A DNA stretch of 64,000 nt from Leptospira broomii serovar Hurstbridge str. 5399 (GTDB taxonomy: Bacteria > Spirochaetota > Leptospiria > Leptospirales > Leptospiraceae): positions 731,001 to 795,000 of the forward strand of contig NZ_AHMO02000008.1 of NCBI RefSeq assembly GCF_000243715.2. The letters are read 5' to 3'. The stretch's first letter is position 1, and every line of letters begins with the position of its first letter. The position numbers and the translations under genes are program-made. Shown here one piece after another: positions 53,263 to 62,674 of the stretch. The notes beneath the pieces were generated by a model. That model worked only from the letters and a program-made list of their open reading frames with translations. It ran no database searches and was not told where the DNA came from.

Positions 53263-53951
53263 AGATTAGATTGGAGGCGTGGCTCTCCATCTTATTTCTA
53301 AGAATCATTTATCTGACAATCCGATGGAAAGAAATTAAAATTCCAAAAACGACAGAAGACTTCTTTCGAAAAAAAAATTCTTTTCTCTTGGCTCTTTGGC
53401 ACAATCAGATTCCGTACGCAATCGATCTCACCTCTTCTTACTTAGTAAAAAAGAGGGGAATGCGCATCGTCCCACTTGCATCTCGATCGGAGGACGGTGA
53501 AATGATCTCTATAGTTTTGGAACATTTCGGCATAGAATCTCGACGAGGTTCGAGTCGAAGAGGAGGCGCCGCGGGATTAAGAGCTCTTGTTAAAGAAGCT
53601 ATGGACGGCGCAATTTCCTTAATCACGCCGGACGGCCCTACCGGACCGGTATACGAACTTAAGCCGGGAATCATTCAACTCGCATCTCTAACCGGCTATC
53701 CCGTCATTGCATTTTCCGCCGATTACGATCGGTTTTGGAAGGTAAACAGCTGGGACAGAACTAAAGTTCCGAAACCTTTCTCTAAGGCGATATTTACATT
53801 TACGGACCCTTTCTTTGTTCCTAAACTCAAAGGAGAAGAGCAGTTGGAGAAATGGAGAAAGAAGTTAGAGATTTTGATGTTGGAGAATTGTGGAATCACT
53901 TCGACCGAGGCGGAGAATGTCCGCGCAGAAGTTAGAGAGCGGAAGAATTAA
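53259..53951 (+). CDS. Lysophospholipid acyltransferase-like protein (DUF374)
   Basis: A 230-residue inner-membrane protein of the DUF374 branch of acyltransferases. After one hydrophobic segment come FLLALWHNQIPYA (the family's HxxxD-like histidine block), LASRSEDGEMI and SLITPDGPTGPVYELKPGI. ATG at 53259, overlapping the TMEM220 stop, is chosen over a longer frame that lies inside that gene. Family members acylate or handle lipids and lipid A precursors; the acceptor here is unknown. It closes the ppk1 unit. Confidence 0.85.
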   Translation: MKIRLEAWLSILFLRIIYLTIRWKEIKIPKTTEDFFRKKNSFLLALWHNQIPYAIDLTSSYLVKKRGMRIVPLASRSEDGEMISIVLEHFGIESRRGSSRRGGAAGLRALVKEAMDGAISLITPDGPTGPVYELKPGIIQLASLTGYPVIAFSADYDRFWKVNSWDRTKVPKPFSKAIFTFTDPFFVPKLKGEEQLEKWRKKLEILMLENCGITSTEAENVRAEVRERKN

Positions 53952-54139
53952 GATCTCTTTTTAAATTTACTTCCTCTGCTTTCTTCCCGAATTCCATCGG
54001 CGGTGTTCGGGGGAATTCGCATTTTACTATTACGTTTTTTTAATTTTATTAATCGCGCAGACGATTCAATCGGTCGCGATTTCAACGATCATTCGAGCAT
54101 CTAAATCGATTCGAAGAATCGTAGCTTTGTTCGATAATA

Positions 54140-54805
54140 TTATGTTACGGGGGGAATCTCTTCCTTCCTAAGTCGGTAAAAGCTCCAATGGACGATAAAT
54201 ATCCGCGAAAGCAGTAGATATAGAGATTCACCGTAAGTTCTCTCTGTGGTTTCCGCCATCGCCTCGAAAGCTCCGATTAATTCTCTTAAGATTTCCCGAT
54301 CTCCCGCATCCGCGACCAGATTCAGATCGACTTCCGACAAATCCTCATCGGCGGGAAAAGAGATATCGTTTGATTCCAGCAATATTTCTAACAACTTTTC
54401 ACCTTCTATCACCACCGATTCCGCAGTTTTTTCGGCGGATTCAGGCCCGTTTAATAGCGAAAAAACACCATCAGATAATTCTAATATAAGCCCACCTAAA
54501 ACCATATCATTTCCCGATTCGAAAGTCGCAGTTATCGTATCGAACTTCTCTTTCAATAAACTGCGAACTTTCAGAAATGAATCGGCAGCATAACGCATCT
54601 CGCCTTCATCCATCGCCTCTTCGAATCCTTGCAACCAATCAGGACCAGTCGGATCGAAGCTTTCCCAATCGGCCCACAACGATTCGCATGCAAGAAATAT
54701 TTGATCCGTAGTAGTGCCGACATGTCTGTAAGTTGTGATAACCACCGCTAACTGTGCGATCGCTCCTGACCACTCCGTTTCCTTAACGTCGTTCATAGCT
54801 TCCAT
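54140..54805 (-). CDS. Acidic cytoplasmic protein, unknown
   Basis: A 221-residue, strongly acidic helical protein with no signal or membrane segment. Long helices (WLQGFEEAMDEGEMRYAADS; AGDREILRELIGAFEAMAET) suggest a helical bundle. I do not recognise a family. The start may be the first or fourth codon (MEAMNDV). It is isolated, with a 188-base gap after the acyltransferase gene; that gap holds an imperfect inverted repeat (CGAATTCC / GGAATTCG near 53985-54018) of no known role. Confidence 0.6.
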   Translation of the reverse strand: MEAMNDVKETEWSGAIAQLAVVITTYRHVGTTTDQIFLACESLWADWESFDPTGPDWLQGFEEAMDEGEMRYAADSFLKVRSLLKEKFDTITATFESGNDMVLGGLILELSDGVFSLLNGPESAEKTAESVVIEGEKLLEILLESNDISFPADEDLSEVDLNLVADAGDREILRELIGAFEAMAETTERTYGESLYLLLSRIFIVHWSFYRLRKEEIPPVT

Positions 54806-54965
54806 ACTAACCTAAATAAAGTTTAGAGAAAGCACGATTCCTTTGAACAATGATGAAACCGCTCTTTTATACCCAAGGGTGTAGCAGTAACTACTTAGAT
54901 CGAGGTATAAGATAAACGGATTCAATCGTAATTCTTTATGATAAAGTCTATAAAAGAAAGTGAGA

Positions 54966-55607
54966 CTAAGAATATTTACGAACTAGGTCCAAACGAGAAT
55001 TCACTTTTAATTTTCTAAAAATGCTCTTTATTTGAATTCTAACAGTCCCTTCTTTCGTACCCAATTTCAAAGCGATCTGTTTCGTTTTAAAACCGCCATT
55101 AATATAATCCAAAATCTCCCGTTCTCTTGGAGTTAATGCAAAGATTTCTTTTCTCGGAGTCTTTCTGAAGAATTCCATGACTCGCACGGCTAACCCTGGC
55201 GAAAGAATTCCTCCTTCCTTTAAAACGACTCTGGTTACGTGACTAATATCTTTGAGATCTTTCTTTAAAAAATAGCCGACTGCCCCGGCTTGCATGGATT
55301 TAAATAAGGCCGCATCGGATTCGATCCCGGATAGAACGATGAAGCGAGTCGCAGAATTTTTGGGAAAGTTTTCCCGAATAAAATCGATTCCGTTCATTCC
55401 AGGAAGTATAATATCGACAAATACGATATCATACCGAGTTTGCCCGTTAGCGAGAAATTCTTCGCAACTAGTAAAAAGATCGGCCACCGAAATCTCGGGC
55501 ATCTCGACTAAGGATTGAAGACAACGAGAACCGAACTCCGAATTATCCTCGATCAAGGCGATCTTAATGGATTTTTCAATCGCACCCGAACTTTGAATAT
55601 CTTCCAT
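54966..55607 (-). CDS. NarL/FixJ-type response regulator
   Basis: A 213-residue regulator. The receiver has the acidic pair in ALIEDNSEF, phosphoacceptor Asp65 in IVFVDIILPGMNG and the Lys in FLKKDLKD. The C-terminal LuxR-type helix-turn-helix is FALTPREREILDYINGGFKT plus GTKEGTVRIQIKSIF. No histidine kinase is adjacent on its strand; the nearest are at 56684-60563 on the other strand, so it may be an orphan or partner one of those. The first 13 residues are a low-complexity leader. Confidence 0.92.
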   Translation of the reverse strand: MEDIQSSGAIEKSIKIALIEDNSEFGSRCLQSLVEMPEISVADLFTSCEEFLANGQTRYDIVFVDIILPGMNGIDFIRENFPKNSATRFIVLSGIESDAALFKSMQAGAVGYFLKKDLKDISHVTRVVLKEGGILSPGLAVRVMEFFRKTPRKEIFALTPREREILDYINGGFKTKQIALKLGTKEGTVRIQIKSIFRKLKVNSRLDLVRKYS

Positions 55608-55695
55608 ATAGAAATCGTTGCCTCTTTCTATATATCTGAGAGTCGTTCGACTCAGACGGAATCTTGGTTTTTTTTATCGGAAATCGATTGGGATT

Positions 55696-56568
55696 TTACA
55701 ACCAATTGTTGATGGCAGTCGCTACTTCGAACGGTTTTTCGATGTGCAATGCATGCTTTGCCGATGGCACCCACGTGATTTTACTCTTTTTCATATAAGA
55801 ATGTAGTTTCTTTACCATAGTGGGATCGGTAATCGGATCTTCCTTTCCTGAAACGATTAAGGATTTTAATCCGATTGCGGACAATTTTTTCCCGAGAAAA
55901 ATTTCCTCTTCGCGATCTAGAGTGTTGTGGGTCAGATAACGATTTGCGGGTCCATTCCAAGTAGAAAGCAAAGCCTTCTTCGCAAAACCTCCTAAATTGG
56001 GCGCCGACTCGAAATACAGGGATGCAAAAAGCCTTTCAATCTGTTGCGTATTTTTCGGAAACAATAGATCCTTCATTTCGTCCCGTTTTGGATGGGGAAT
56101 ACCACCCGGGGCCAATAAAACCAGTCTCTTAATTCTATTTTCTTTCTGCCTGTCCCTCAACGCTATATGCATCGCAATCAGACTTCCCATGGAGTGACCG
56201 CCTAACACCACATTCTCTAGTGAAAGCTCCCGGATGGATTCGTATAATAAATCGGCAAAGATATTAACTTGATACAAGTACCGGACGTTCGGTAATTTGC
56301 TCCATCCGAATCCGGGAATATCCGGGAGAAGAACGGTAAAGTCTTTCCTCAAATATGGGGCTAATTTTCTGAATCCGGAAGCGCTATCTAAAAGGCCGTG
56401 GATCAGCAGAAGAGTCTTCTTTTCCGGCCCTTCTCCCTCGCGCTTTAAATAGAAAAGTTTGTGTCCCCCCAAATCTACGAACATTCTTTGAAATCCGAGT
56501 TCGGACTCCATGAACCGGATTTTGCTCCGCATATAATTTTGTAAGAAGAAATGATATATTAAGTTCAT
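55696..56568 (-). CDS. Alpha/beta-hydrolase
   Basis: A 290-residue alpha/beta-hydrolase fold protein. The oxyanion block is LLIHGLLDSASGFRKL, the nucleophile is Ser126 in VLGGHSMGSLIA, the acid is in VSGKEDPITDP and the His in PSAKHALHIEKP. The first 25 residues (IYHFFLQNYMRSKIRF) may be a short membrane-associated helix. The substrate is unknown; it could be an esterase or peptidase. It is convergent with nothing and divergent from the histidine kinase at 56684. Confidence 0.88.
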   Translation of the reverse strand: MNLIYHFFLQNYMRSKIRFMESELGFQRMFVDLGGHKLFYLKREGEGPEKKTLLLIHGLLDSASGFRKLAPYLRKDFTVLLPDIPGFGWSKLPNVRYLYQVNIFADLLYESIRELSLENVVLGGHSMGSLIAMHIALRDRQKENRIKRLVLLAPGGIPHPKRDEMKDLLFPKNTQQIERLFASLYFESAPNLGGFAKKALLSTWNGPANRYLTHNTLDREEEIFLGKKLSAIGLKSLIVSGKEDPITDPTMVKKLHSYMKKSKITWVPSAKHALHIEKPFEVATAINNWL

Positions 56569-56683
56569 TTTTCCGCTATGATTTATCGGGGAACTAAGTT
56601 ATCAAGGATTCCCGCGAGTAAAGAATCTGGTTTTTCCAGATTAAAATCCGGCCACATAATTTCCGATATTTAAACATCCCCCC

Positions 56684-59026
56684 ATGCAATTAAAGGAACT
56701 TCTTCCCCTTCTGGAAAACGCATTCTTTCCCGCGCAAGAAGGCATCCTAGTCCTGGAACCAAAGTCCTACAGTATACTTAGCGCCAATCCAAAGGCTCAA
56801 GCAATTCTCGGCTACTCTCGCCAGGAACTCGGAGAGCTTTCTTTGAGCAAACTCCTGTCTCGTCCGGAAAGAATCGGCGAACATGTGATCGGAGCGGAGG
56901 AGTTAGGGATCTCCTTACTTTGGAACCTAAAACGAAAAGACGGTAAATTAATTTTAGCCGAGTTTACGATCAACACTTTGCTTCCCGATCCGGAGTCCCC
57001 GCTAATCTTTCATATATATCAAAGATCCGAGGTACGCGAAACCGAGTTAAGACTCTATTACCTGCAAAGCATTCTTCGAAGTCTTCGTTTATTAAAACTC
57101 AATCTTCGTTCCTTAAGATTAAGTTCCGAAACGACCCTTTTTCAAAAAGTTTGCGATACGTTGAAGGAAAACCCTCATTATAGTTTAGTCTGGGGATTTT
57201 ATCGCAAGGAAGACGGCACGGATCAGATTTTAGTGCAATCGGATTCGGAAGAAGATTGGAAGGAAACTTTCGAATCCGCCTGGCTTAAAAAAAGATACCC
57301 TTCCCCTTTGCTAAGTTTAGTGGAAGGAAAGGAGCCGTTTATCATTCATGAATTCGGAGGCTCTACGTACCGCGAGTGGGAAATCGCGTTGGGAACTTCC
57401 GAATTTCGGAGGTCTCTGAGCCTAATCATTCGCGACGACGGGAAAATCGTCGGAGGAATAGAAATATTATCGAAAGAAAATATGGCCTTCGATTCGGGGG
57501 AGAACTATCTCTACTTCGAAATCATAGAAGATTTATTATCCTCTCTTCAATATTTACGAATAGAGCGCCAACGACGAGATACCGCTAAGCTACTCCAATT
57601 TCAAGGCGCCCTCTTAAACTCGCTGGAGGTCCCGCTTTTATCCACCGATGAGGAAGGATTCATAACTTATGCCAATACGAATATATCGAACTTATTAAGC
57701 GTGCCTAAGGAGGAGCTTCTAGGCCTGCAGGTTCGAGACCTGTTGCGGCTGGATGCCGAATCGACCGACAGAGTGCTCTTAGGATCCAAAGCGGAAATTC
57801 AAGTAGGGACTCCCCTTGGAAACGAGGTCCCGTTTTTACTGGCCTCTTCTTCACTGAAAGACGATTACGGCAATCGAATCGGCACTATTTTACTTTTACT
57901 TGATATCACTGAACAAAAAAAGAACGAAGAATTAATTCGAGCTTCCGAATTGAAATTGAGAAACCTTTTCGCTTCGATGAACAATGGGATCGTAATATTG
58001 AACCCGAAGGGAATCGTGATGGAAGTGGCCCCTATCCTAAAATTCTTTCTCTTTCAATTTCTCAACGTTGCTCCGGGCGATAAATTCCCTGAACTTTTCG
58101 CGGAAGAGATAAAAAACGAAATATACGAAAAATTAGAAGAGTGTGTAAGGATTCAAAGACCTGTGTACTTCGATTTTTCAATGGCCTTATTGGGAGAAGA
58201 TGAAAATTTCTTTTCCATTAAGTTCATTCCGTTAAAGAAATACCAAGAGCTTCCGATTGCGGCAATGTTGATATTTTCGGATGTGACTCAAACCAAACTT
58301 CTTGATCGTCAGCTTTATGAAACGGCAAAGTTCGCATCGATCGGAGAAATCGCGGCCGGAATCGCTCACGAAGTAAATAATCCTCTTCAGTCGAGCCTTC
58401 TATACTTAGAGGATCTAGTGGAGCACGAAGATCCCGATCCGAACGAACGGAAAAAGGTGTACAAGAGAATCGAGGGAGCTGCACTTCGCATAAGAGATCT
58501 TATTAAAGGACTACTGGACTTAGGAAGAAGATCTCCTCGAAAGAAAGAATTGGTCTCGCCGTATTTCATTCTACTTAGAGCCTGCGAATTGATCGAAGTA
58601 AGTTGCAAAAAAGGCGGAATCGAACTAAAGCGAGTGACGAGCCCCGAACTTCCTCAAATATACGTCGCGTGGCAGGAAATCGAACAAGTGCTTATTAACT
58701 GCCTAGTGAATGCTGTTAACGCGATCTCCGAGATGGAACATAAGCCGGAATTCCCCAGCATACAAGTTTCCGTACGGAAAGAATTGTATTTGAACGGTGA
58801 AACGGTCAGTTTTACCATTCAAGATAACGGCCCGGGTATGAATCCGGAGGTTGCTGAAAAAGCTTTTCTCCCCCTGTATACGACTCGTAGAACCAAGCAA
58901 GGAACAGGATTAGGACTTACAATTTCGCAGAGAATCGTGGCCGATCACGAAGGTTCCATTCAATTGGAATCGAATCCTGGTCAAGGTACGAAGGTTACGA
59001 TTAGGATTCCAGTAGGAAAGGTATGA
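56684..59026 (+). CDS. Multi-PAS soluble histidine kinase
   Basis: A 780-residue cytoplasmic sensor kinase with no membrane segment. It has an N-terminal PAS (EGILVLEPKSYSILSANPKA), a middle region of about 150 residues that looks like a GAF domain, and two more PAS-like units (VPLLSTDEEGFITYANTNIS; NNGIVILNPKGIVMEVAP). The phosphoacceptor is His562 in GIAHEVNNPLQ. The HATPase_c domain has a G-box GTGLGLTISQRI. The stop is 22 bases before the next gene. It probably phosphorylates that receiver protein. Confidence 0.92.
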   Translation: MQLKELLPLLENAFFPAQEGILVLEPKSYSILSANPKAQAILGYSRQELGELSLSKLLSRPERIGEHVIGAEELGISLLWNLKRKDGKLILAEFTINTLLPDPESPLIFHIYQRSEVRETELRLYYLQSILRSLRLLKLNLRSLRLSSETTLFQKVCDTLKENPHYSLVWGFYRKEDGTDQILVQSDSEEDWKETFESAWLKKRYPSPLLSLVEGKEPFIIHEFGGSTYREWEIALGTSEFRRSLSLIIRDDGKIVGGIEILSKENMAFDSGENYLYFEIIEDLLSSLQYLRIERQRRDTAKLLQFQGALLNSLEVPLLSTDEEGFITYANTNISNLLSVPKEELLGLQVRDLLRLDAESTDRVLLGSKAEIQVGTPLGNEVPFLLASSSLKDDYGNRIGTILLLLDITEQKKNEELIRASELKLRNLFASMNNGIVILNPKGIVMEVAPILKFFLFQFLNVAPGDKFPELFAEEIKNEIYEKLEECVRIQRPVYFDFSMALLGEDENFFSIKFIPLKKYQELPIAAMLIFSDVTQTKLLDRQLYETAKFASIGEIAAGIAHEVNNPLQSSLLYLEDLVEHEDPDPNERKKVYKRIEGAALRIRDLIKGLLDLGRRSPRKKELVSPYFILLRACELIEVSCKKGGIELKRVTSPELPQIYVAWQEIEQVLINCLVNAVNAISEMEHKPEFPSIQVSVRKELYLNGETVSFTIQDNGPGMNPEVAEKAFLPLYTTRRTKQGTGLGLTISQRIVADHEGSIQLESNPGQGTKVTIRIPVGKV

Positions 59027-59048
59027 AGGACTGACAGAAAGAAACGAC

Positions 59049-60563
59049 ATGGCCCAAAATTACCCGAATGTTCTCGTAATCGACGATGAATCAGAAATAC
59101 GAACCGCTTTAGAGCGGGTAATTTCAAGGGAAGGTTACAACGTTTTTATTGCGGAAGACTTTGAATCCGCGATGAAGATCGTTCGAGATAAACCGGTCGA
59201 TATAGTTATTTCCGACATACTGATGGAAGGAAAAGATGGAATCGAAGTCGCAAAAGAAATCAAAAAATATAATTCGAATATCCCCGTAATTTTGATAACC
59301 GGGAATCCGCAGCTTCATACCGCAGAAGAAGCATTGCGTAATCGAGCCTTTGATTACATTTCTAAACCGGTAAGTCGACAACAACTTTTAATCGTCCTCG
59401 AAAATGCTCGACGAGAAAAAGAGGAAAAAGACAAAAAATCCAGAAGAATACTGAAAACCGTTCGAGAGAAAACCCATCTCGCACAGCAATACAAAGATTT
59501 AAATTATCGTAATAGTCTTATATTAGAGACGACCGGAGATTGCGTAATAACTTTGGACGAATCGCTAATAATTCGAGCGGTAAACGAAGCGACTCTTAGC
59601 CATTTCCAATACAAAGAAAACGAGCTCGTCGGCTCGAACGTTAGTCTTTTAATCGCGGAAAAAAATCGGCGAGCTTATCTGGACCGCGTCGAAAAATTGA
59701 CGAATCGAAAATCGGATCACAAAATCGCACGGTTGCATAATGCTGAGCTAGTGAATCGAAAAGGAGAGCCAAGAACCTTCGATATATCGGTCTGTCGATA
59801 CGTAATGAACGGTAAAACCTATTATACGGGAATTGCCAGGGACGTGACGCAGAAGATTGTTATTTCGGAGAAATTGATCGATGCGGAACGGCGGGCTTTT
59901 TTAACCACCATTGCGGCAAGTATAGGACATGAAATCAACAATGCATTAACGGCAGTTCAAGGCTTTATCGAAGTAGCTAGATTACCCGATTCCGACGAGA
60001 CCCTCAAAGATAAAGCCATTCAAGTAACTTGGAACCAAATCACCAAACTAAAGAATTTAACCTTTAATCTGCTGCAGCTCGGAAAACCTGGAGAAGTCGG
60101 AAAAGATAAAGAAGTCCTGGATTTAAACGAAGTGGTGGAATCGGTCATAGAAGTTTTCAAAAAAGCATCACGATTAAAAAACTGTGAGATATTACTAGAA
60201 AAAGCGAAAGAGAACGTCCAGGTTTTTTCCAATTCCGATCAATTGAGCCTACTTGTCTCCAATATCGTATTGAATTCTGCCGATGCAACCGCCAACAAGG
60301 GAAAAATTCAAATCGGCATTTACGAAAGAAATCGGCACCCTGTGATTAAAATACGAGACAACGGCGTAGGTATGAGCAACGAAGTATTAAAAAAGATATT
60401 TCAACCCTATTTCACCACGAAAAAATCGGGTCAGGGCACGGGGTTAGGGATGTTCGTTGCGAAAGAAATTGCCGATTTGTTCGGAATTAGAATCGAAATC
60501 GATTCGGAACCGGATAAAGGGACCGAATTCCGCTTGGTCTTTCCGGATAAAATGTCGAACTAG
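59049..60563 (+). CDS. Receiver-PAS-histidine kinase
   Basis: A 504-residue protein with an N-terminal receiver (Asp56 in VISDILMEGKDG), a PAS-like domain (TTGDCVITLDESLIIRAVNE), and a kinase core with His294 in IGHEINNALTAV and a G-box GQGTGLGMFVAKEIA. There is no DNA-binding domain, so output is by phosphotransfer or protein contact. The upstream kinase gene ends 22 bases before and the amgK gene starts 11 bases after. The series suggests that signalling regulates, or is regulated with, sugar salvage. Confidence 0.92.
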   Translation: MAQNYPNVLVIDDESEIRTALERVISREGYNVFIAEDFESAMKIVRDKPVDIVISDILMEGKDGIEVAKEIKKYNSNIPVILITGNPQLHTAEEALRNRAFDYISKPVSRQQLLIVLENARREKEEKDKKSRRILKTVREKTHLAQQYKDLNYRNSLILETTGDCVITLDESLIIRAVNEATLSHFQYKENELVGSNVSLLIAEKNRRAYLDRVEKLTNRKSDHKIARLHNAELVNRKGEPRTFDISVCRYVMNGKTYYTGIARDVTQKIVISEKLIDAERRAFLTTIAASIGHEINNALTAVQGFIEVARLPDSDETLKDKAIQVTWNQITKLKNLTFNLLQLGKPGEVGKDKEVLDLNEVVESVIEVFKKASRLKNCEILLEKAKENVQVFSNSDQLSLLVSNIVLNSADATANKGKIQIGIYERNRHPVIKIRDNGVGMSNEVLKKIFQPYFTTKKSGQGTGLGMFVAKEIADLFGIRIEIDSEPDKGTEFRLVFPDKMSN

Positions 60564-60574
60564 GCCAAGTTAAT

Positions 60575-61567
60575 ATGAGTCAATTAATTGGAGAAGCCGA
60601 ACTCCGATTCCTTGCCAAAGACGGCAAATTTCCGAGTAAGGTCGAATCTTTAACTCCTGAAGCTTCGACCCGCAGATACTACAGAATTTTTTATCCGAAT
60701 GAGACTTTGGTCCTTTGTAAGGATGCGCAGTTCCAGCATGATTTTATCGATGTCGGAAATTTTCTTCGCTCCCATGGATTCCGCGTGCCGGATGTATACA
60801 AGACCGATATAATTCATCATTTAACTCTGCTCTCCGACGAAGGCGATAAGGATTTAAGTTTTATTAAAGACGACGGAGAATATCGTGATTATCTCGTGAA
60901 ATCTATCGAGCTTCTTGTGAAACTCCAGAAACTCGAAACGGAAGCTCCTGTATCGGGACGGGAATTCGATTACGAAAAATTGAATTACGAGAACCAATTT
61001 ACCGTTTCGGCCTTCGGTAGATTCTCGAAATTGTTCGGAATCAAATCGGAGCTACGTCCGGAAGTAAATATATTCATCGAGGAAGCGTCTTCTTTCCTAT
61101 CCGATTACAAAATAAAGGTATTCTGCCATCGTGATTTCCATGCTCGAAATCTAATGCTTAATTCCGAACAGCAAATTACTATGATCGATTTTCAAGATGC
61201 GAGAATGGGAACCCCTTTCTATGACTTATCCAGTCTGCTCTACGACGCATATCGACCGATCCCTTTTGCGATGAGAAAGGGATTATTTTTACTTTTCTTG
61301 AAACTTTCAGAAACTAATTATCCTAAGCCTAAGGAATGCTTTTATCTACAAAGCCTCCAAAGGTCCTATAAAGCGTTAGGCTCTTACTTCATGCTCGTCG
61401 CCGATAAAGGGCAGGATAAGTACCGCTCAAGCATCATTGCTTGCTTGGATAATTTATTAGAAATAGTGCAAGTAGGGTTATTTCCCGATCAACTCTTCGT
61501 ATTCTTTCACTTCCTCCGAAAAGAACTATTAGCCAACCGCTCCTTCTTGGAAAAAATCGATTGCTGA
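60575..61567 (+). CDS. amgK: AmgK-like amino-sugar kinase
   Basis: A 330-residue aminoglycoside-phosphotransferase-fold kinase. The blocks TPEASTRRYYRIFY and VFCHRDFHARNLMLN (catalytic loop), then MIDFQDARMGTPFYDLSSLLY (Mg Asp) match AmgK, which phosphorylates N-acetylmuramate and N-acetylglucosamine at the anomeric position in peptidoglycan recycling. The partner MurU-like gene follows four bases later, as in Pseudomonas. The assignment rests on this pairing and on the motifs. Confidence 0.82.
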   Translation: MSQLIGEAELRFLAKDGKFPSKVESLTPEASTRRYYRIFYPNETLVLCKDAQFQHDFIDVGNFLRSHGFRVPDVYKTDIIHHLTLLSDEGDKDLSFIKDDGEYRDYLVKSIELLVKLQKLETEAPVSGREFDYEKLNYENQFTVSAFGRFSKLFGIKSELRPEVNIFIEEASSFLSDYKIKVFCHRDFHARNLMLNSEQQITMIDFQDARMGTPFYDLSSLLYDAYRPIPFAMRKGLFLLFLKLSETNYPKPKECFYLQSLQRSYKALGSYFMLVADKGQDKYRSSIIACLDNLLEIVQVGLFPDQLFVFFHFLRKELLANRSFLEKIDC

Positions 61568-61571
61568 ACCC

Positions 61572-62309
61572 ATGAACGATAAGGCTTTTTTTCCTTGCGC
61601 AGGTTTTGGAGCGAGAATGCAAGAATGGACTAAGGAACTTCCGAAACCGCTTCTCCCCGTCTCGGATATTCCTCTCATCTACTATTCATTTTATTGGGCG
61701 AAAAGATGGGGAGTTAAAGAGGCAATCGTCAATTCGCACTATCAGGCCCAGAAATTGGAATCCGAATTATGTTCATTCAATCAATTTAAATTAAAAATTT
61801 CTAATGAATATCCTATAATCCTAGGCACCGGGGGAGGAATCCGAACAGCCATTGGCCGATTTTGGGACATTGATGATGAGTTTCTCGTAATGAACCCGGA
61901 TTTTATCTTATTTCCTGAACCGGATTTTTCCCCTTGGCCAACCGACGAGGAACGAAATCGATTCGATTGTATCCTGTACTTATCAAAAAAACCTCCGAAC
62001 GCAAGTTACACCGGGCTCTCTTTAAACGGTAAAAAAGTCTCCTTTAAGAACGGAGACTTTTTTTATTTGGGACTTTCTTGGATGAGAGGAACCTGCTTAT
62101 CCGAGCTTAGGCAGAATGTACCCTATGATCTCGCCAATACGTTCAGAGAGTTAGCCGAAAAAAATCGTCTCGGTGGAAAGATTTTCCCTGGAGAATTTCT
62201 AGATTTGGGAGAAAAGGATCTTTACGAAATGTACCGTAAAACCGATTTCGAAATTCGCTTAGGAAACGACTGGAAGAAGTTTATACAAAACCTAAGGAGC
62301 GAAACTTAA
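61572..62309 (+). CDS. murU: MurU-like nucleotidyltransferase
   Basis: A 245-residue sugar-1-phosphate nucleotidyltransferase. The N-terminal loop is FPCAGFGARM with KELPKPLLPVSDIPLI, then IILGTGGGIRTAI and FLVMNPDFILF. MurU makes UDP-MurNAc from MurNAc-1-phosphate and so bypasses de novo synthesis. Together with AmgK it forms the alternative recycling route. The gene is last in the kinase unit; 584 bases without a gene follow. Confidence 0.82.
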   Translation: MNDKAFFPCAGFGARMQEWTKELPKPLLPVSDIPLIYYSFYWAKRWGVKEAIVNSHYQAQKLESELCSFNQFKLKISNEYPIILGTGGGIRTAIGRFWDIDDEFLVMNPDFILFPEPDFSPWPTDEERNRFDCILYLSKKPPNASYTGLSLNGKKVSFKNGDFFYLGLSWMRGTCLSELRQNVPYDLANTFRELAEKNRLGGKIFPGEFLDLGEKDLYEMYRKTDFEIRLGNDWKKFIQNLRSET

Positions 62310-62371
62310 TCGAAACGACAACTTTTCCAAATTCAGTTATTTAAATTTTAATAATACTCAATAATATTATA

Positions 62372-62583
62372 AAAAGCTATGAGGAACTCATACACTTGGA
62401 TTCGGCTGGAAAAATAGCTCGAGGCATGCTTACTTACAGTTCTCAGAGCTGGCCTTGATACAAGGGCCCCACCCTTCCTGGGTGGGGGCTGGTTCGGTGG
62501 TACCCCGCTCGTATTTCATAAAATTTAGAATATTACAAGCATTTTATCGTCAAAAGTTATGTTGGAGCTCCCTCATAGCTTTT
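62372..62583. repeat. 212-base element with 13-base terminal inverted repeats
   Basis: AAAAGCTATGAGG (62372-62384) recurs exactly inverted as CCTCATAGCTTTT (62571-62583). The similarity continues inward for several bases with gaps (AACTC / GAGCTCC). A GGAGCTCC palindrome lies at 62564-62571 and a GC-rich hairpin near the centre. No reading frame inside encodes a transposase. It looks like a small non-autonomous repeat; no convincing target duplication is seen. Confidence 0.65.
62466..62508 (-). repeat. GC-rich dispersed hairpin repeat, copy 2
   Basis: CCCCACCC (62467-62474) pairs with GGGTGGGG (62480-62487) around TTCCT. The adjoining TCGGTGGTACCCC (62494-62506) is the exact reverse of a 13-base block beside copy 1. 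Over 30 bases (62479-62508) the reverse strand matches 25135-25164 with two mismatches. Confidence 0.8.
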
Positions 62584-62644
62584 ATCCGTTTTTTGATCGA
62601 CAATTCGGCCGTTCTATGATAAAGAAATTTCTCCGCTAGAAACC

Positions 62645-62674
62645 GCCACCATCCCCCACCCAGGAAGGGTGGGA
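62645..62674 (+). repeat. GC-rich dispersed hairpin repeat, copy 3
   Basis: CCCACCC (62655-62661) pairs with GGGTGGG (62667-62673) around AGGAA. The loop is the reverse complement of the loop in copy 2, so copies 2 and 3 are in opposite orientation about 180 bases apart. The leading CCGCCACCA is a weaker form of the block before copy 1. Confidence 0.7.
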
